64,000 nt of DNA from Rhizobium binae (GCF_017357225.1 NZ_CP071605.1:1-64000); one strand, 5' to 3'. Counted from the stretch's first letter, positions 11,279 to 19,774 are shown. Program-made: numbers and translations. Notes: generated by a model not told the origin, from the sequence alone.

Positions 11279-11671
11279 TCAAATGCGCGAGCGAAGCTCG
11301 TCTTCGCTGACGCCGAAGTGATCGAGGATGATGGCGACATTCCTGCGATGCGACTTGAAGTAGACGTCGAAGAGATCACCGACCAGAGGAACCGTGCCGC
11401 AGGCGGCGTCGACGCCGAGATTGACCGCCATGCGGGCGAGCTTGTGGGCGGGAAGGCCGAGTCGCCTTGCCTCATCGATGATGAAAAGGCCGATGAGGGA
11501 CCCGGCGACATCGCCGACGGCCGGAATCAACCCCAGGACCGAGTCCGCGCCGATCCGGACGCCAATGAACGGCAATCTGACTGCGGTGTCCATCAGGCGC
11601 GCTATGCCGACAGCGCGCTGAATCCTGCCGAGTTCGGCAGAGGTGAGGTATGTCGTCCGGTCCGCTGGCAT
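11279..11671 (-). CDS. DUF4112 domain-containing membrane-associated protein
   Basis: Small protein (130 residues from ATG 11671) matching the DUF4112 pattern: DTAVRLPFIGVRIGADSVLG, then LIPAVGDVAGSLIGLFII (one hydrophobic segment), then VNLGVDAACGTVPLVGDLFD and YFKSHRRN. Function is unknown; the hydrophobic stretches suggest membrane association. A TTG at 11731 would add 20 residues but has a poor ribosome-binding site. A 23-codon frame starting at 11741 ends in TGA overlapping this ATG, which could couple translation. It converges with thuB and belongs to neither neighbouring pathway by sequence. Confidence 0.75.
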   Translation of the reverse strand: MPADRTTYLTSAELGRIQRAVGIARLMDTAVRLPFIGVRIGADSVLGLIPAVGDVAGSLIGLFIIDEARRLGLPAHKLARMAVNLGVDAACGTVPLVGDLFDVYFKSHRRNVAIILDHFGVSEDELRSRI

Positions 11672-11796
11672 CAGCGACCGCCGGGCACGAACTGGATCTT
11701 CCGATGCAGCGAAGGCTTGATGTGACCGCAATACTTTTCCATGGCCGTGAAACGCGACAGATCCGATAAGGTTCGGCGGCGTTGCGGATCTGAATC

Positions 11797-12870
11797 TTAT
11801 CTTCCATCCGGTACCACGACCAATTTGCCGACGAAGTTCTTCGCCATGAAATCGGTCTGGGCCCGATGAAATTCCGACAGCGGATAAACACCGCCGACGA
11901 GAGGTCGGATCTTGCGGCTTTCGATATAGCCGACAAGCCGGCGGAAGTCGGCGCGGCTTCCCTGGCTCGATCCATGCAGTTCCAGCTGCTTCAGATACAT
12001 GGTCCTGAGGTCGAGCTGGACGACCGGTCCGGCGATGGCGCCGGCCGTCGTGTAACGGCCCTCCGGGCGCAGGATCTTCAGGAGATCGTTGAACAGCGGT
12101 CCGCCAACGAGATCGGCGACCACATCGATCGCTTGTCCGCGGCTTGCCGAATGAACGGCTTCGACTAGATCGCCCTTGCCGCGGGTGACGACTGCTTCGG
12201 CGCCGATCTCTAGCATCGCCGCCTCCTTGCCGGGACCGGCGACGGCGATCGGGATGGCGCCGCGGGCGCGGGCGAGTTGGATGATCGCTGAGCCGACGCC
12301 GCCGGAGGCGCCGGTCACCAGGACGCGTTCGCCGGCGGCAAGCCTCGCCCGTTCCAGCATGCGCTCGCCGGTCAGATAGGCGCAGCAGAAGGTGGCGAGC
12401 TCGACATCGGTCAGATCGGTTGCAACGACATGGGCATTTTCGGCTGGCAGCGTCATATATTCGGCGTAGCCACCGTCGCGGCCATGACCCATGTAGTCGA
12501 TGTCGGCGAGGCTGTCGTCGTCGCGGTTGTAGATCGAGAAGTCGACCATGACGCGTTCGCCGACGCGCCTCGGATCGACGCCTGCGCCGACTCTGACGAT
12601 ATGACCAACCGTATCGGTGCCCTGGATGCGCGGAAAGGTCAGCGTATTGCCCTGCCTGCGCCAGGTGGAAACCGCGGACGGATCGTCCTCGGTGCCGTAG
12701 GCGCCCTGGCGCACCCAGACGTCGGTATTGTTCATGCCGCAGGCAGTGACGCGGATCAGCACTTCGCCCTCCGCCGGCGTGGGGACGGATACCTCCCTGT
12801 CATAGACGAGCTTGTCCAGTCCGCCGTGGCCGGTCAGCAATACGGCGGCCATCTTTTCCGGGATCGTCAT
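11797..12870 (-). CDS. Zinc-type alcohol dehydrogenase / quinone oxidoreductase (MDR superfamily)
   Basis: Medium-chain dehydrogenase/reductase, 357 residues. The N-terminal GroES-like domain contains GHGGLDKLVYDREVSVPTP and CGMNNTDVWVRQGAYG; the Rossmann domain has VLVTGASGGVGSAIIQLARARG near 170-190. It starts at ATG 12870 with AGGAGAAG upstream, only 12 bases after the doeD-type aminotransferase ends, so it is probably the last gene of the leftward ectoine arm. It is not part of the standard ectoine set. It could handle an aldehyde or enone side product, but the substrate cannot be read from sequence. Confidence 0.82.
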   Translation of the reverse strand: MTIPEKMAAVLLTGHGGLDKLVYDREVSVPTPAEGEVLIRVTACGMNNTDVWVRQGAYGTEDDPSAVSTWRRQGNTLTFPRIQGTDTVGHIVRVGAGVDPRRVGERVMVDFSIYNRDDDSLADIDYMGHGRDGGYAEYMTLPAENAHVVATDLTDVELATFCCAYLTGERMLERARLAAGERVLVTGASGGVGSAIIQLARARGAIPIAVAGPGKEAAMLEIGAEAVVTRGKGDLVEAVHSASRGQAIDVVADLVGGPLFNDLLKILRPEGRYTTAGAIAGPVVQLDLRTMYLKQLELHGSSQGSRADFRRLVGYIESRKIRPLVGGVYPLSEFHRAQTDFMAKNFVGKLVVVPDGR

Positions 12871-12881
12871 GCGGCTTCTCC

Positions 12882-14261
12882 TCAGATCGCCTTGAAAACG
12901 TCTTCGATCGCGTCCGCTGCCGCCCTGACGACGACATCCGCCTCTTCGCGCGTCAGGCAAAGCGGGGGAGCGAAGCCGAGAATATCGCCCTGCGGCATGG
13001 CGCGGCCGATGACGCCGCGTTCGAGAAGAGCGGCGGCGACCTGCGGCCCGATCTTGCGGGCGGCATCGAAAAAGCGGCGGTCGTCCTTATCTTCGACGAA
13101 TTCGATTGCCGCCATCAGACCGTCGCCGCGGACGTCACCGACGTTTCGATGGCCGCCCACCGCCTTCTCCAGCTCCGAGCGGAAATAGGCGCCGGTCGCG
13201 CCGGCATTTTCGACGATGCCGAGTTCGTCGATCAGTTCGAGATTGGCAATGCCGGCGGCAGCACAGATCGGGTGGGCGGAATAGGTCCAGCCGTGGCCAA
13301 TTGCGCCCAATTCATCGGAGCCCTGCACCAGCACCTGCCACATCTTGTCCGAAACGATACTGCCGGAGAGCGGGGCATAGGCCGAGGTCAGGCCTTTGGC
13401 GATGGTGATCAGATCCGGCTTCATGCCGTAATGATCCGAGCCGAACATCGTGCCGAGACGGCCGAAGCCGGTGACAACCTCGTCGGCGACGAGCAGGATG
13501 TCGTACTTGTCGAGCACCGCCTGGATCTTCTGCCAATAGCCTTGCGGCGGCGGCACGATGCCGCCGGTGCCGAGGATCGGTTCGCCGATGAAGGCAGCGA
13601 TGGTCTCGGGACCTTCGGCGAGGATCATCTCTTCCAGCCTGTCGGCGCAATATTGCGAAAACTGCTCCTCGTCCATCGAACGGTCGGGCCGGCGGAAATA
13701 ATAGGGTGCTTCGGTGTGAAGGATCGGCGCGCGCGGCAGGTCGAAGGCATTGTGGAAGAGTGCCAAGCCCGTGAGGCTGCCGGTCATGACGCCGGAGCCG
13801 TGATAACCACGCCAGCGCGAGATGATCTTCTTCTTGTCGGGCCGGCCGAGGATGTTGTTGTAGTACCAGATGAGCTTGATGTTGGTCTCGTTGGCATCCG
13901 AGCCCGAAAGACCGAAATAGACGCGGCTCATCCCAACAGGCGCACGATCGATGATCATCTTCGAAAGCGCAATCGAGGCTTCCGTGCCGTGGCCGACATA
14001 GGCGTGATAATAGGCGAGGTTTTTCGCCTGTTCGGCGATGGCGTCGGCGATCTTCTGGCGGCCGTAGCCGACATTGACGCAATAAAGCCCGGCAAAGGCA
14101 TCGAGACTTTTGCGGCCGCTCGTGTCGGTGATGTAGACCCCTTCGCCGCCGGCGACGACGCGCGTCGGCGTTTCGCCGCGCGCATGCATGCCCATGTGGG
14201 TAGAGGGATGAAAGAAGTGGTCGCGATCCCAGGCGGTGAGTTCGTTGCTTTTGTCGAGCAT
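12882..14261 (-). CDS. doeD: Ectoine-catabolism aminotransferase, class III (DoeD/Atf)
   Basis: PLP-dependent class-III aminotransferase, 459 residues. In ectoine degradation DoeD converts L-2,4-diaminobutyrate to aspartate-semialdehyde. The cofactor Lys is K289 in LITIAKGLTSAY, the Asp that holds the pyridine nitrogen is D260 in LLVADEVVTGFGR, and WRGYHGS (150-156) is the ring-stacking segment. It lies 26 bases downstream of the dehydrogenase gene and belongs to the asnC-ssd-atf arm of the ectoine locus. On sequence alone it could be any omega-aminotransferase; the neighbours decide the call. Confidence 0.85.
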   Translation of the reverse strand: MLDKSNELTAWDRDHFFHPSTHMGMHARGETPTRVVAGGEGVYITDTSGRKSLDAFAGLYCVNVGYGRQKIADAIAEQAKNLAYYHAYVGHGTEASIALSKMIIDRAPVGMSRVYFGLSGSDANETNIKLIWYYNNILGRPDKKKIISRWRGYHGSGVMTGSLTGLALFHNAFDLPRAPILHTEAPYYFRRPDRSMDEEQFSQYCADRLEEMILAEGPETIAAFIGEPILGTGGIVPPPQGYWQKIQAVLDKYDILLVADEVVTGFGRLGTMFGSDHYGMKPDLITIAKGLTSAYAPLSGSIVSDKMWQVLVQGSDELGAIGHGWTYSAHPICAAAGIANLELIDELGIVENAGATGAYFRSELEKAVGGHRNVGDVRGDGLMAAIEFVEDKDDRRFFDAARKIGPQVAAALLERGVIGRAMPQGDILGFAPPLCLTREEADVVVRAAADAIEDVFKAI

Positions 14262-14287
14262 GTCCTATCCTCTTCTTGAAATGGGGC

Positions 14288-15784
14288 TCAGGCGGCGATG
14301 TCGATGCAGAGATATTTGAGCTCGGTGAAGGCTTCGAGCCCGTGGCGCGAGCCTTCGCGGCCAAGGCCCGATTGTTTCCAGCCGCCGAAGGGGATGGGGC
14401 CGCCGGTGATTTTTACACGGTTGACCGCGACCATGCCGTATTCCAGAGCGCGGCCAAGGCGCATCTGGCGGGCGCCGTTCTCGGTGACGATATAGGCGAC
14501 GAGCCCGTATTCGGTGTCATTGGCGCGGGCAACGACCTCTTCTTCCGTATCGAAGGTCGCAAGTGCCGCCACGGGCCCGAAAGTCTCCTCGCGCATGATT
14601 AGCGCATCCGTCGGCACATCCGTCAGAAGCGTCGGCTCATAGAACAGCCGGCCGGCCTTGTGGCGCCTGCCGCCGATAACGAGCCGGGCGCCCTGCGCCA
14701 GAGCGTCGGCGACCTGTTCCTCGATCTTGACGACGGCGCGTTCATGCATCAGCGGCCCGACCTCGCTTCCATTGTCAAGCCCAGCCCCGACCTTCAGTTC
14801 GCCGATGCGGGCGGCAAAGGCCTTGACAAAGTCGTCGGCGATCCGTCGCTGGACGAAGATGCGGTTGGCGGCAAGGCAATCCTGGCCGGATGTGGCGAAC
14901 TTGGCGTTGACGGCGATCTCGACCGCCTTCTCGATATCGGCATCGTCGAAGACGATCAGCGGCGCGTGGCCGCCGAGTTCCATCACCAGCCGTTTCATGG
15001 TCGGCGCGCATTGCGCGGCGATCAGGCGGCCGACCTCGGTGGAGCCGGTGAAGCTCATAGCCCGCAGGCGGACATCGCTGCACATCTGTCCAACGATCGT
15101 TGCTGCAGGACCGGTGACGACGTTGAAGACCCCGGCCGGAATACCGGCCCGCTCGCCGAGCTCGGCAAGCGCGAGGGCTGAAAGCGGCGTTTCCGAGGAG
15201 GGGTGGGCGACGACCGTACAGCCGGCAGCGAGCGCCGCGGCCGCCTTCCGGGTGACCATGGCGGCAGGAAAATTCCAAGGCGTGACGATGCCGACGACGC
15301 CGAGCGCCTCGCGCCGGACGAGCATTTCCGCGCCGGGCAGATGGCTGGTAATGCTTTCGGCATTCACCCGCCTGCCTTCTTCGGCATACCATTCGATGAA
15401 GGAGGCGGCGTAGTCGATCTCACCGCGCGCTTCCGCAAGCGGCTTGCCCTGTTCCAGCGTCATGATCAGTGCCAGATCTTCTTTGGCTGCAAGCATCAGC
15501 GCATGCCATTTACGCAGGATCGCCGCGCGGTTCTGCGGCAGCAGCGCGCGCCATACAGCGAGCGCCTCCGACGCCGCATCGATCGCAATTGCCGTCTCTT
15601 CGGCCCCGAGGCTCGCAACCCAGCCCAGCGTCGCCGAAGAGGCCGGATCGGTGACGGAGAAGCTCTGTCCCGTTGCGGCGGCGATCCATCGGCCGCCGAC
15701 ATAGGCGAGATCGCGCAGGAGATGACGATCGGCAAGCCGCGACAGCGCGTCATGATAGGCGGGGCGGGCAAAAACGGCGGTCAT
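14288..15784 (-). CDS. doeC: Aldehyde dehydrogenase of ectoine catabolism (DoeC/Ssd, succinate-semialdehyde-dehydrogenase-like)
   Basis: NAD(P)-dependent aldehyde dehydrogenase, 498 residues; in this pathway it would oxidise aspartate-semialdehyde to aspartate. Catalytic residues are present: N171 (PWNFP), E269 (LVMELGG) and C303 (TSGQDCL). At the position where most family members have Lys in VVLKPAE, this protein reads VVAHPSSETP with His194. The start is ATG 15784 with AAGGAG seven bases upstream. It is the first enzyme gene of the leftward ectoine arm, and the preceding 118 bases hold candidate regulator sites. Confidence 0.87.
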   Translation of the reverse strand: MTAVFARPAYHDALSRLADRHLLRDLAYVGGRWIAAATGQSFSVTDPASSATLGWVASLGAEETAIAIDAASEALAVWRALLPQNRAAILRKWHALMLAAKEDLALIMTLEQGKPLAEARGEIDYAASFIEWYAEEGRRVNAESITSHLPGAEMLVRREALGVVGIVTPWNFPAAMVTRKAAAALAAGCTVVAHPSSETPLSALALAELGERAGIPAGVFNVVTGPAATIVGQMCSDVRLRAMSFTGSTEVGRLIAAQCAPTMKRLVMELGGHAPLIVFDDADIEKAVEIAVNAKFATSGQDCLAANRIFVQRRIADDFVKAFAARIGELKVGAGLDNGSEVGPLMHERAVVKIEEQVADALAQGARLVIGGRRHKAGRLFYEPTLLTDVPTDALIMREETFGPVAALATFDTEEEVVARANDTEYGLVAYIVTENGARQMRLGRALEYGMVAVNRVKITGGPIPFGGWKQSGLGREGSRHGLEAFTELKYLCIDIAA

Positions 15785-15830
15785 GTCCAGTCTCCTTGTT
15801 CAGTAAAACAAGTCTTCCACAGGAGCGGAC

Positions 15831-15903
15831 GAGAGATTGTCCTTTGGTGATGGCAAAAACAGACAAACGGTCTGAAGCACAGCCGCCGGATAGAGAGATT
15901 GTC
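15831..15903 (-). promoter_or_regulatory. Candidate DoeX-type operators between asnC and doeC
   Basis: A 15-bp inverted repeat, CAGACaaacgGTCTG, lies at 15860-15874. An 11-bp direct repeat GAGAGATTGTC occurs at 15831-15841 and 15893-15903, 62 bp apart or close to six helical turns. Lrp/AsnC proteins bind 15-bp imperfect palindromes and often several phased sites. The link to the neighbouring AsnC gene is an inference. Confidence 0.45.
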
Positions 15904-16400
15904 TAGCCGGTGCTTTGCTCGTCATTGGATGCGGCGAAGGAAGAGACTGGAAGGAGTGTTTCCTCCTTCACCGTCTTGGTGACGATGTAGGTGAAGTAGC
16001 GGTCGATGCCGAGTTCGCGGTCGAGAAGCCCGTCGACCAGCCGCTGATAGGCGTCGATATCGGGCGTCATGATCTTCAGGATATAGTCGACCCCGCCGCC
16101 GACCGACCAGCAGGCGACGATCTCGGGGATTGCCGCAACGGCGCGTTCGAAGCGCTCGAAGTCGGCCTGACGGTGGTTGGCGAGCGTCACCTCCATCATC
16201 ACGCTGGCGACCGGCGCTATGCGCCGCGGGGCGAGGCGGGCGTGGTAGCCGGTGATGACGCCTGCCTTTTCGAGCTTGCGCAGCCGCATCCAGCATGGCG
16301 TCGGCGACAGCCCGGCCTTTTCGGCCAGCGCCAGCTTGGTGATGCGGCCGTCGCGCTGGACGGCGTCGAGAATGCGCAGGTCGATGGCGTCGAGTTTCAT
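15903..16400 (-). CDS. doeX: Lrp/AsnC-family regulator of ectoine catabolism (AsnC/DoeX)
   Basis: Feast/famine-type regulator, 165 residues, normal for Lrp/AsnC. The N-terminal helix-turn-helix reads DGRITKLALAEKAGLSPTPC (about 16-35). The C-terminal RAM (ligand) domain contains VGGGVDYILKIMTPDIDAYQ near 110-130. A gene of this type adjoins ssd and atf in ectoine clusters; the Halomonas homologue DoeX responds to pathway intermediates. It is divergent from enuR across 95 bases, so the two regulators share a promoter region. Confidence 0.88.
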   Translation of the reverse strand: MKLDAIDLRILDAVQRDGRITKLALAEKAGLSPTPCWMRLRKLEKAGVITGYHARLAPRRIAPVASVMMEVTLANHRQADFERFERAVAAIPEIVACWSVGGGVDYILKIMTPDIDAYQRLVDGLLDRELGIDRYFTYIVTKTVKEETLLPVSSFAASNDEQSTG

Positions 16401-16495
16401 GGTGCTTTAAAAGAAATCATTCCAGACACAGGGAAAAGACAATGGGGGCGCATTTTGGCATTGTCAATTGAACTGATTTTCAGCAGTGTAAAATC

Positions 16496-17881
16496 ATGAC
16501 AAAGTGGCGCCCCGATCCTTCGCAACTCCGCCGGCCGGCCTACCTCTCGCTCGCCGAGCAGATCGCCAACGCGATCACCGACGGCAAGCTCTCCGACGGG
16601 GCGCAATTGCCGCCGCACCGCAAGCTGGCGGATGATCTGCAACTGTCCGTGCAGACGGTCAGCCGCGCCTATGATGAGCTGAGCCGCCGCGGGTTGATAT
16701 CGGGCGAGATTGGCCGCGGCAGCTTCGTCCAGACCAGGCCGCGCGAGCCGGAGCCCCCTTATCTGCCGGAGCGGCTGGGCGAGGTAATTGATCTCTCGAT
16801 CCTCAAGCCGGTCTGTGAGCAGATTCATCTGGAAAAACTCCGCCAGGCCTTCGGCTGGCTTTCGGAAAACCTGCCCTCCAGCTCGGCCCTGTCGTTCCGA
16901 CCGAACATGGTATTTCCACGCCACCGCACCGTCGCCACGGAATGGCTGGCGCGCTGCGGGCTCGACGCATCGCCGCTGAACATCAGCCTGACGAATGGTG
17001 CGACGTCGGGCATGACGGTCGCGCTGATGAGCGTCGCCCCGCCCGGCTCGACGATTGCGACCGAGGCGATCAGCCACCATACGCTCGTGCCGCTCTGCGG
17101 CTACCTCGGCCTCCACCTCGAAGGGCTAGCGATCGACAACGAAGGCGTGATGCCGGAAGCGCTGGATGAAGCCTGCCGGACGGGGCCGATCCGGGCGATT
17201 TTCCTGCAGCCATCGGTGATCAATCCGATGGCGGCGCTGATGAGCACCGAGCGCCGGCAGGCGCTCGCCGCCGTTGCCGCCAAACACGACATCGCGATCA
17301 TAGAGAACGATATTCTCGGTCCGCTGGTCGAGAACAGGCCGCCGCCGATGGCGGCCTTCGCGCCGGAGCGTACGCTCTACGTCACCAGCTTCACCAAGAT
17401 CACCGTTCCCGGCCTCCGGATCGGCTATCTCGTCGCGCCCGACCGTTATGTCGCCGCTGTCGCCAACCGACATCTCGTGTCCAGCTGGATGGCGACGCCC
17501 GCCATGGCCGAGATCGCCACCCGCTGGGTCAGTGACGGCACGGCGATGGACCTCGTCAACTGGCAGCGCCGCGCCCTTGCCGGCCGCCACGCGATCGCGG
17601 CGGAGATGCTGGCCGGTCTCAGCTACCGGGCGCATCCGCAAAGCCTGCATGTATGGCTGCCGCTTTCCGGCAGCCATACTGAGGAGGGTTTCGTGTCGCA
17701 GGCGAGGCTGCGCGGCGTGGCGATCGCGCCGGGCAAGTCCTTCCACACCGCCGATCACGGCTGGACGCCGGCGGTGCGTATCTCGCTCGGTTCGACGACG
17801 GAGGGCGAGTTGCGAACCGGACTCGGGATCGTCGCCTCGCTGGCGCAGGGAAATCCGGAAGAGCTGCTGCTCGCGATTTGA
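16496..17881 (+). CDS. enuR: MocR/GntR-type regulator EnuR
   Basis: EnuR represses ectoine genes and is relieved when pathway intermediates react with its PLP. The 461-residue protein joins an N-terminal winged helix (about 15-80, with HRKLADDLQLSVQTVSRAYDEL) to a fold-type-I aminotransferase-like domain. The PLP-binding Lys is K301 in TSFTKITVPGLRIGYL, one residue from the Lys302 reported for Ruegeria EnuR. It lies between the asnC arm and ehuA and reads in the same direction as ehuABCD-eutABCDE. Direct repeats before ehuA are candidate binding sites. Confidence 0.92.
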   Translation: MTKWRPDPSQLRRPAYLSLAEQIANAITDGKLSDGAQLPPHRKLADDLQLSVQTVSRAYDELSRRGLISGEIGRGSFVQTRPREPEPPYLPERLGEVIDLSILKPVCEQIHLEKLRQAFGWLSENLPSSSALSFRPNMVFPRHRTVATEWLARCGLDASPLNISLTNGATSGMTVALMSVAPPGSTIATEAISHHTLVPLCGYLGLHLEGLAIDNEGVMPEALDEACRTGPIRAIFLQPSVINPMAALMSTERRQALAAVAAKHDIAIIENDILGPLVENRPPPMAAFAPERTLYVTSFTKITVPGLRIGYLVAPDRYVAAVANRHLVSSWMATPAMAEIATRWVSDGTAMDLVNWQRRALAGRHAIAAEMLAGLSYRAHPQSLHVWLPLSGSHTEEGFVSQARLRGVAIAPGKSFHTADHGWTPAVRISLGSTTEGELRTGLGIVASLAQGNPEELLLAI

Positions 17882-17914
17882 GGTTGTCGCCGCATTTTCC
17901 AGCAAGCGCAGAAT

Positions 17915-17949
17915 AATTGTCATGATATTATTTTACGAATTGACATGAT
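17915..17949. promoter_or_regulatory. Candidate EnuR operator: direct repeats before ehuA
   Basis: AATTGTCATGAT (17915-17926) and AATTGACATGAT (17938-17949) differ at one base and start 23 bp apart, about two helical turns. MocR-type regulators typically bind paired direct repeats. The second copy contains TTGACA at 17940-17945, which could be a -35 element. The enuR upstream region contains a related ATTGTCA (16460 area). Confidence 0.5.
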
Positions 17950-18003
17950 TTTGATGCGCCGTCATCGTTAGGTCATTGCTTGTCTCAACAAGGAGAGACA
18001 TGA

Positions 18004-18789
18004 ATGCCCGCGCCCATCATCCGCATCGCCAACATCGTCAAGAAATACGGTCCGCTGACCGTGCTCGACGGCCTGTCGATGAATGTCATGCCGGGCGAGA
18101 AGCTGGCGCTGATCGGGCCGTCCGGCTCCGGCAAGACGACGATCCTGCGCATCCTGATGACGCTGGAGACGATCAGCGGCGGTCATATCGAGGTCGACGG
18201 CGAACAACTCTATCATATGCCGAACGGCGGCGGACTTGTGCCGGCCGATGAGCGGCACCTGCATCGGATGCGCGAAAAGATCGGCATGGTCTTTCAGCAC
18301 TTCAACCTGTTTCCGCATAAATGCGTGCTCGACAACGTGACGCTGGCGCCGATGCTGACCAAGGGCATCAAGAGGCCGGAAGCCGAGAAGCGGGCGATGG
18401 AGCTTCTTGAGATGGTCGGCCTGGCCGACAAGGCGAGAAGCGTCCCAGCGCAGCTTTCCGGCGGGCAGAAGCAGCGTGTCGCCATCGCACGGGCGCTGGC
18501 GCTGTCGCCGAAGATCATGCTGTTCGACGAGGTGACTTCGGCACTCGACCCGGAACTGGTCGAGGAGGTGCTGAACGTCATGCGCCGGCTCGCTTCCGAG
18601 ACCGATATGACGATGCTTCTCGTCACCCATGAAATGGGCTTTGCCCACGACTTCGCCGACCGCGTGCTGTTTTTCGACCGCGGCAGGATCGTCGAGGAAG
18701 GCAAGCCCGGCGACATATTCCGCAATCCGACGCAGGAGCGGACGCAGACCTTCCTGCGCAAGATCATCGCGGCAGGGCACCGCGTCTGA
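18004..18789 (+). CDS. ehuA: Ectoine/hydroxyectoine ABC transporter ATPase EhuA
   Basis: ATPase (261 residues) of the ectoine importer, polar amino-acid ABC type. Walker A is GPSGSGKTT (about 38-46), the signature is [15 protein letters not shown] and Walker B is [16 protein letters not shown] 15-residue insertion between Walker A and the Q-loop (GGGLVPADERHLHRM) is common in this branch. AAGGAG lies upstream of ATG 18004. It is the first gene of the ehuABCD-eutABCDE operon and follows the EnuR-type repeats. Confidence 0.92.
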   Translation: MPAPIIRIANIVKKYGPLTVLDGLSMNVMPGEKLALIGPSGSGKTTILRILMTLETISGGHIEVDGEQLYHMPNGGGLVPADERHLHRMREKIGMVFQHFNLFPHKCVLDNVTLAPMLTKGIKRPEAEKRAMELLEMVGLADKARSVPAQLSGGQKQRVAIARALALSPKIMLFDEVTSALDPELVEEVLNVMRRLASETDMTMLLVTHEMGFAHDFADRVLFFDRGRIVEEGKPGDIFRNPTQERTQTFLRKIIAAGHRV

Positions 18790-18849
18790 ACCTCCGACAT
18801 TGCCCGAGAACAACAGAACTCAAAGAGAAAAGCAGAGGAGTTGGGAACG

Positions 18850-19698
18850 ATGAAAGCAGGATATGTTTTGAGCGCCGTCAGCCTGTCGGTGCTTCTGGTG
18901 ATGGCGGTCGCTCCGGTATGCGTCGCCGATGACAAGCTCGAACAGCTGAAGGAACAGGGCTTTGCCCGCATCGCCATCGCCAATGAGCCGCCATTCACCG
19001 CCGTCGGCGCCGACGGCAAGGTTTCGGGCGCCGCCCCCGATGTCGCCCGCGTGATCTTCGAAAAGCTCGGTGTCAAGGAAGTGGTCGCCTCGATCTCGGA
19101 ATACGGCGCGATGATCCCCGGCCTGCAGGCCGGCCGCCATGACGCAATCACGGCGGGCCTTTTCATGAAACCCGAACGTTGCAACGCCGTTGCCTATTCC
19201 GAACCGATCCTGTGCGATGCCGAAGCCTTCGCTCTCAAGAAGGGCAATCCGCTGAAGCTGACGAGCTACAAGGACATCGCCGACAATCCCAACGCCAAGA
19301 TCGGTGCGCCGGGCGGCGGCACTGAGGAAAAGCTGGCGCTGGAAGCCGGCGTGCCGCGGGACCGCGTCATTGTGGTTCCGGATGGGCAAAGCGGCATCAA
19401 GATGCTACAGGACGGTCGCATCGACGTCTATTCGCTGCCGGTCCTGTCGATCCACGATCTGATGGCCAAGGCGAAGGATCCCAACCTCGAAACCGTCGCC
19501 CCCGTCGTCAATGCACCAGTCTATTGCGATGGCGCCGCCTTCCGCAAGCAGGACGTCGCGCTGCGCGATGCCTTCGACGTCGAGCTGAAGAAGCTGAAGG
19601 AATCGGGTGAATTCGCCAAGATCATCGAACCCTACGGCTTCTCGGCCAAGGCGGCGATGTCGACGAGCCGCGAAAAGCTCTGCGCCGCGGCCAAGTAA
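18850..19698 (+). CDS. ehuB: Ectoine/hydroxyectoine-binding protein EhuB
   Basis: Periplasmic binding protein of 282 residues with a signal peptide of about 25 residues (hydrophobic core LSVLLVMAVAPVCVA). The ligand-contact residues known from S. meliloti EhuB (Glu21, Phe24, Tyr60, Phe80, Arg85 of the mature protein) all appear here as E46, F49, Y85, F105 and R110, each shifted by exactly 25, the signal-peptide length. This is strong evidence for ectoine specificity. I chose ATG 18850, ten bases after AGGAG; a TTG at 18841 is too close to that site. A hairpin follows the stop. Confidence 0.95.
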   Translation: MKAGYVLSAVSLSVLLVMAVAPVCVADDKLEQLKEQGFARIAIANEPPFTAVGADGKVSGAAPDVARVIFEKLGVKEVVASISEYGAMIPGLQAGRHDAITAGLFMKPERCNAVAYSEPILCDAEAFALKKGNPLKLTSYKDIADNPNAKIGAPGGGTEEKLALEAGVPRDRVIVVPDGQSGIKMLQDGRIDVYSLPVLSIHDLMAKAKDPNLETVAPVVNAPVYCDGAAFRKQDVALRDAFDVELKKLKESGEFAKIIEPYGFSAKAAMSTSREKLCAAAK

Positions 19699-19712
19699 CC
19701 TGATGTGAGCGG

Positions 19713-19738
19713 CTGGCCATGCGCGCTGCCATGGCCAG
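19713..19738 (+). promoter_or_regulatory. Intercistronic hairpin after ehuB
   Basis: CTGGCCATG and CATGGCCAG form a perfect 9-bp stem with an eight-base loop, 14 bases after the ehuB stop. There is no U run. It probably protects the ehuB 3' end or limits read-through to the permeases. Confidence 0.7.
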
Positions 19739-19774
19739 TCTGATTCGCAGTATCTCCAAAGAAGCGAGTTGCCG

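Noticed and set aside
13149..14279. 376-codon frame opposite the doeD-type aminotransferase
   Set aside because: The opposite strand encodes a complete class-III aminotransferase with all key residues; the frame is an artefact of codon bias.
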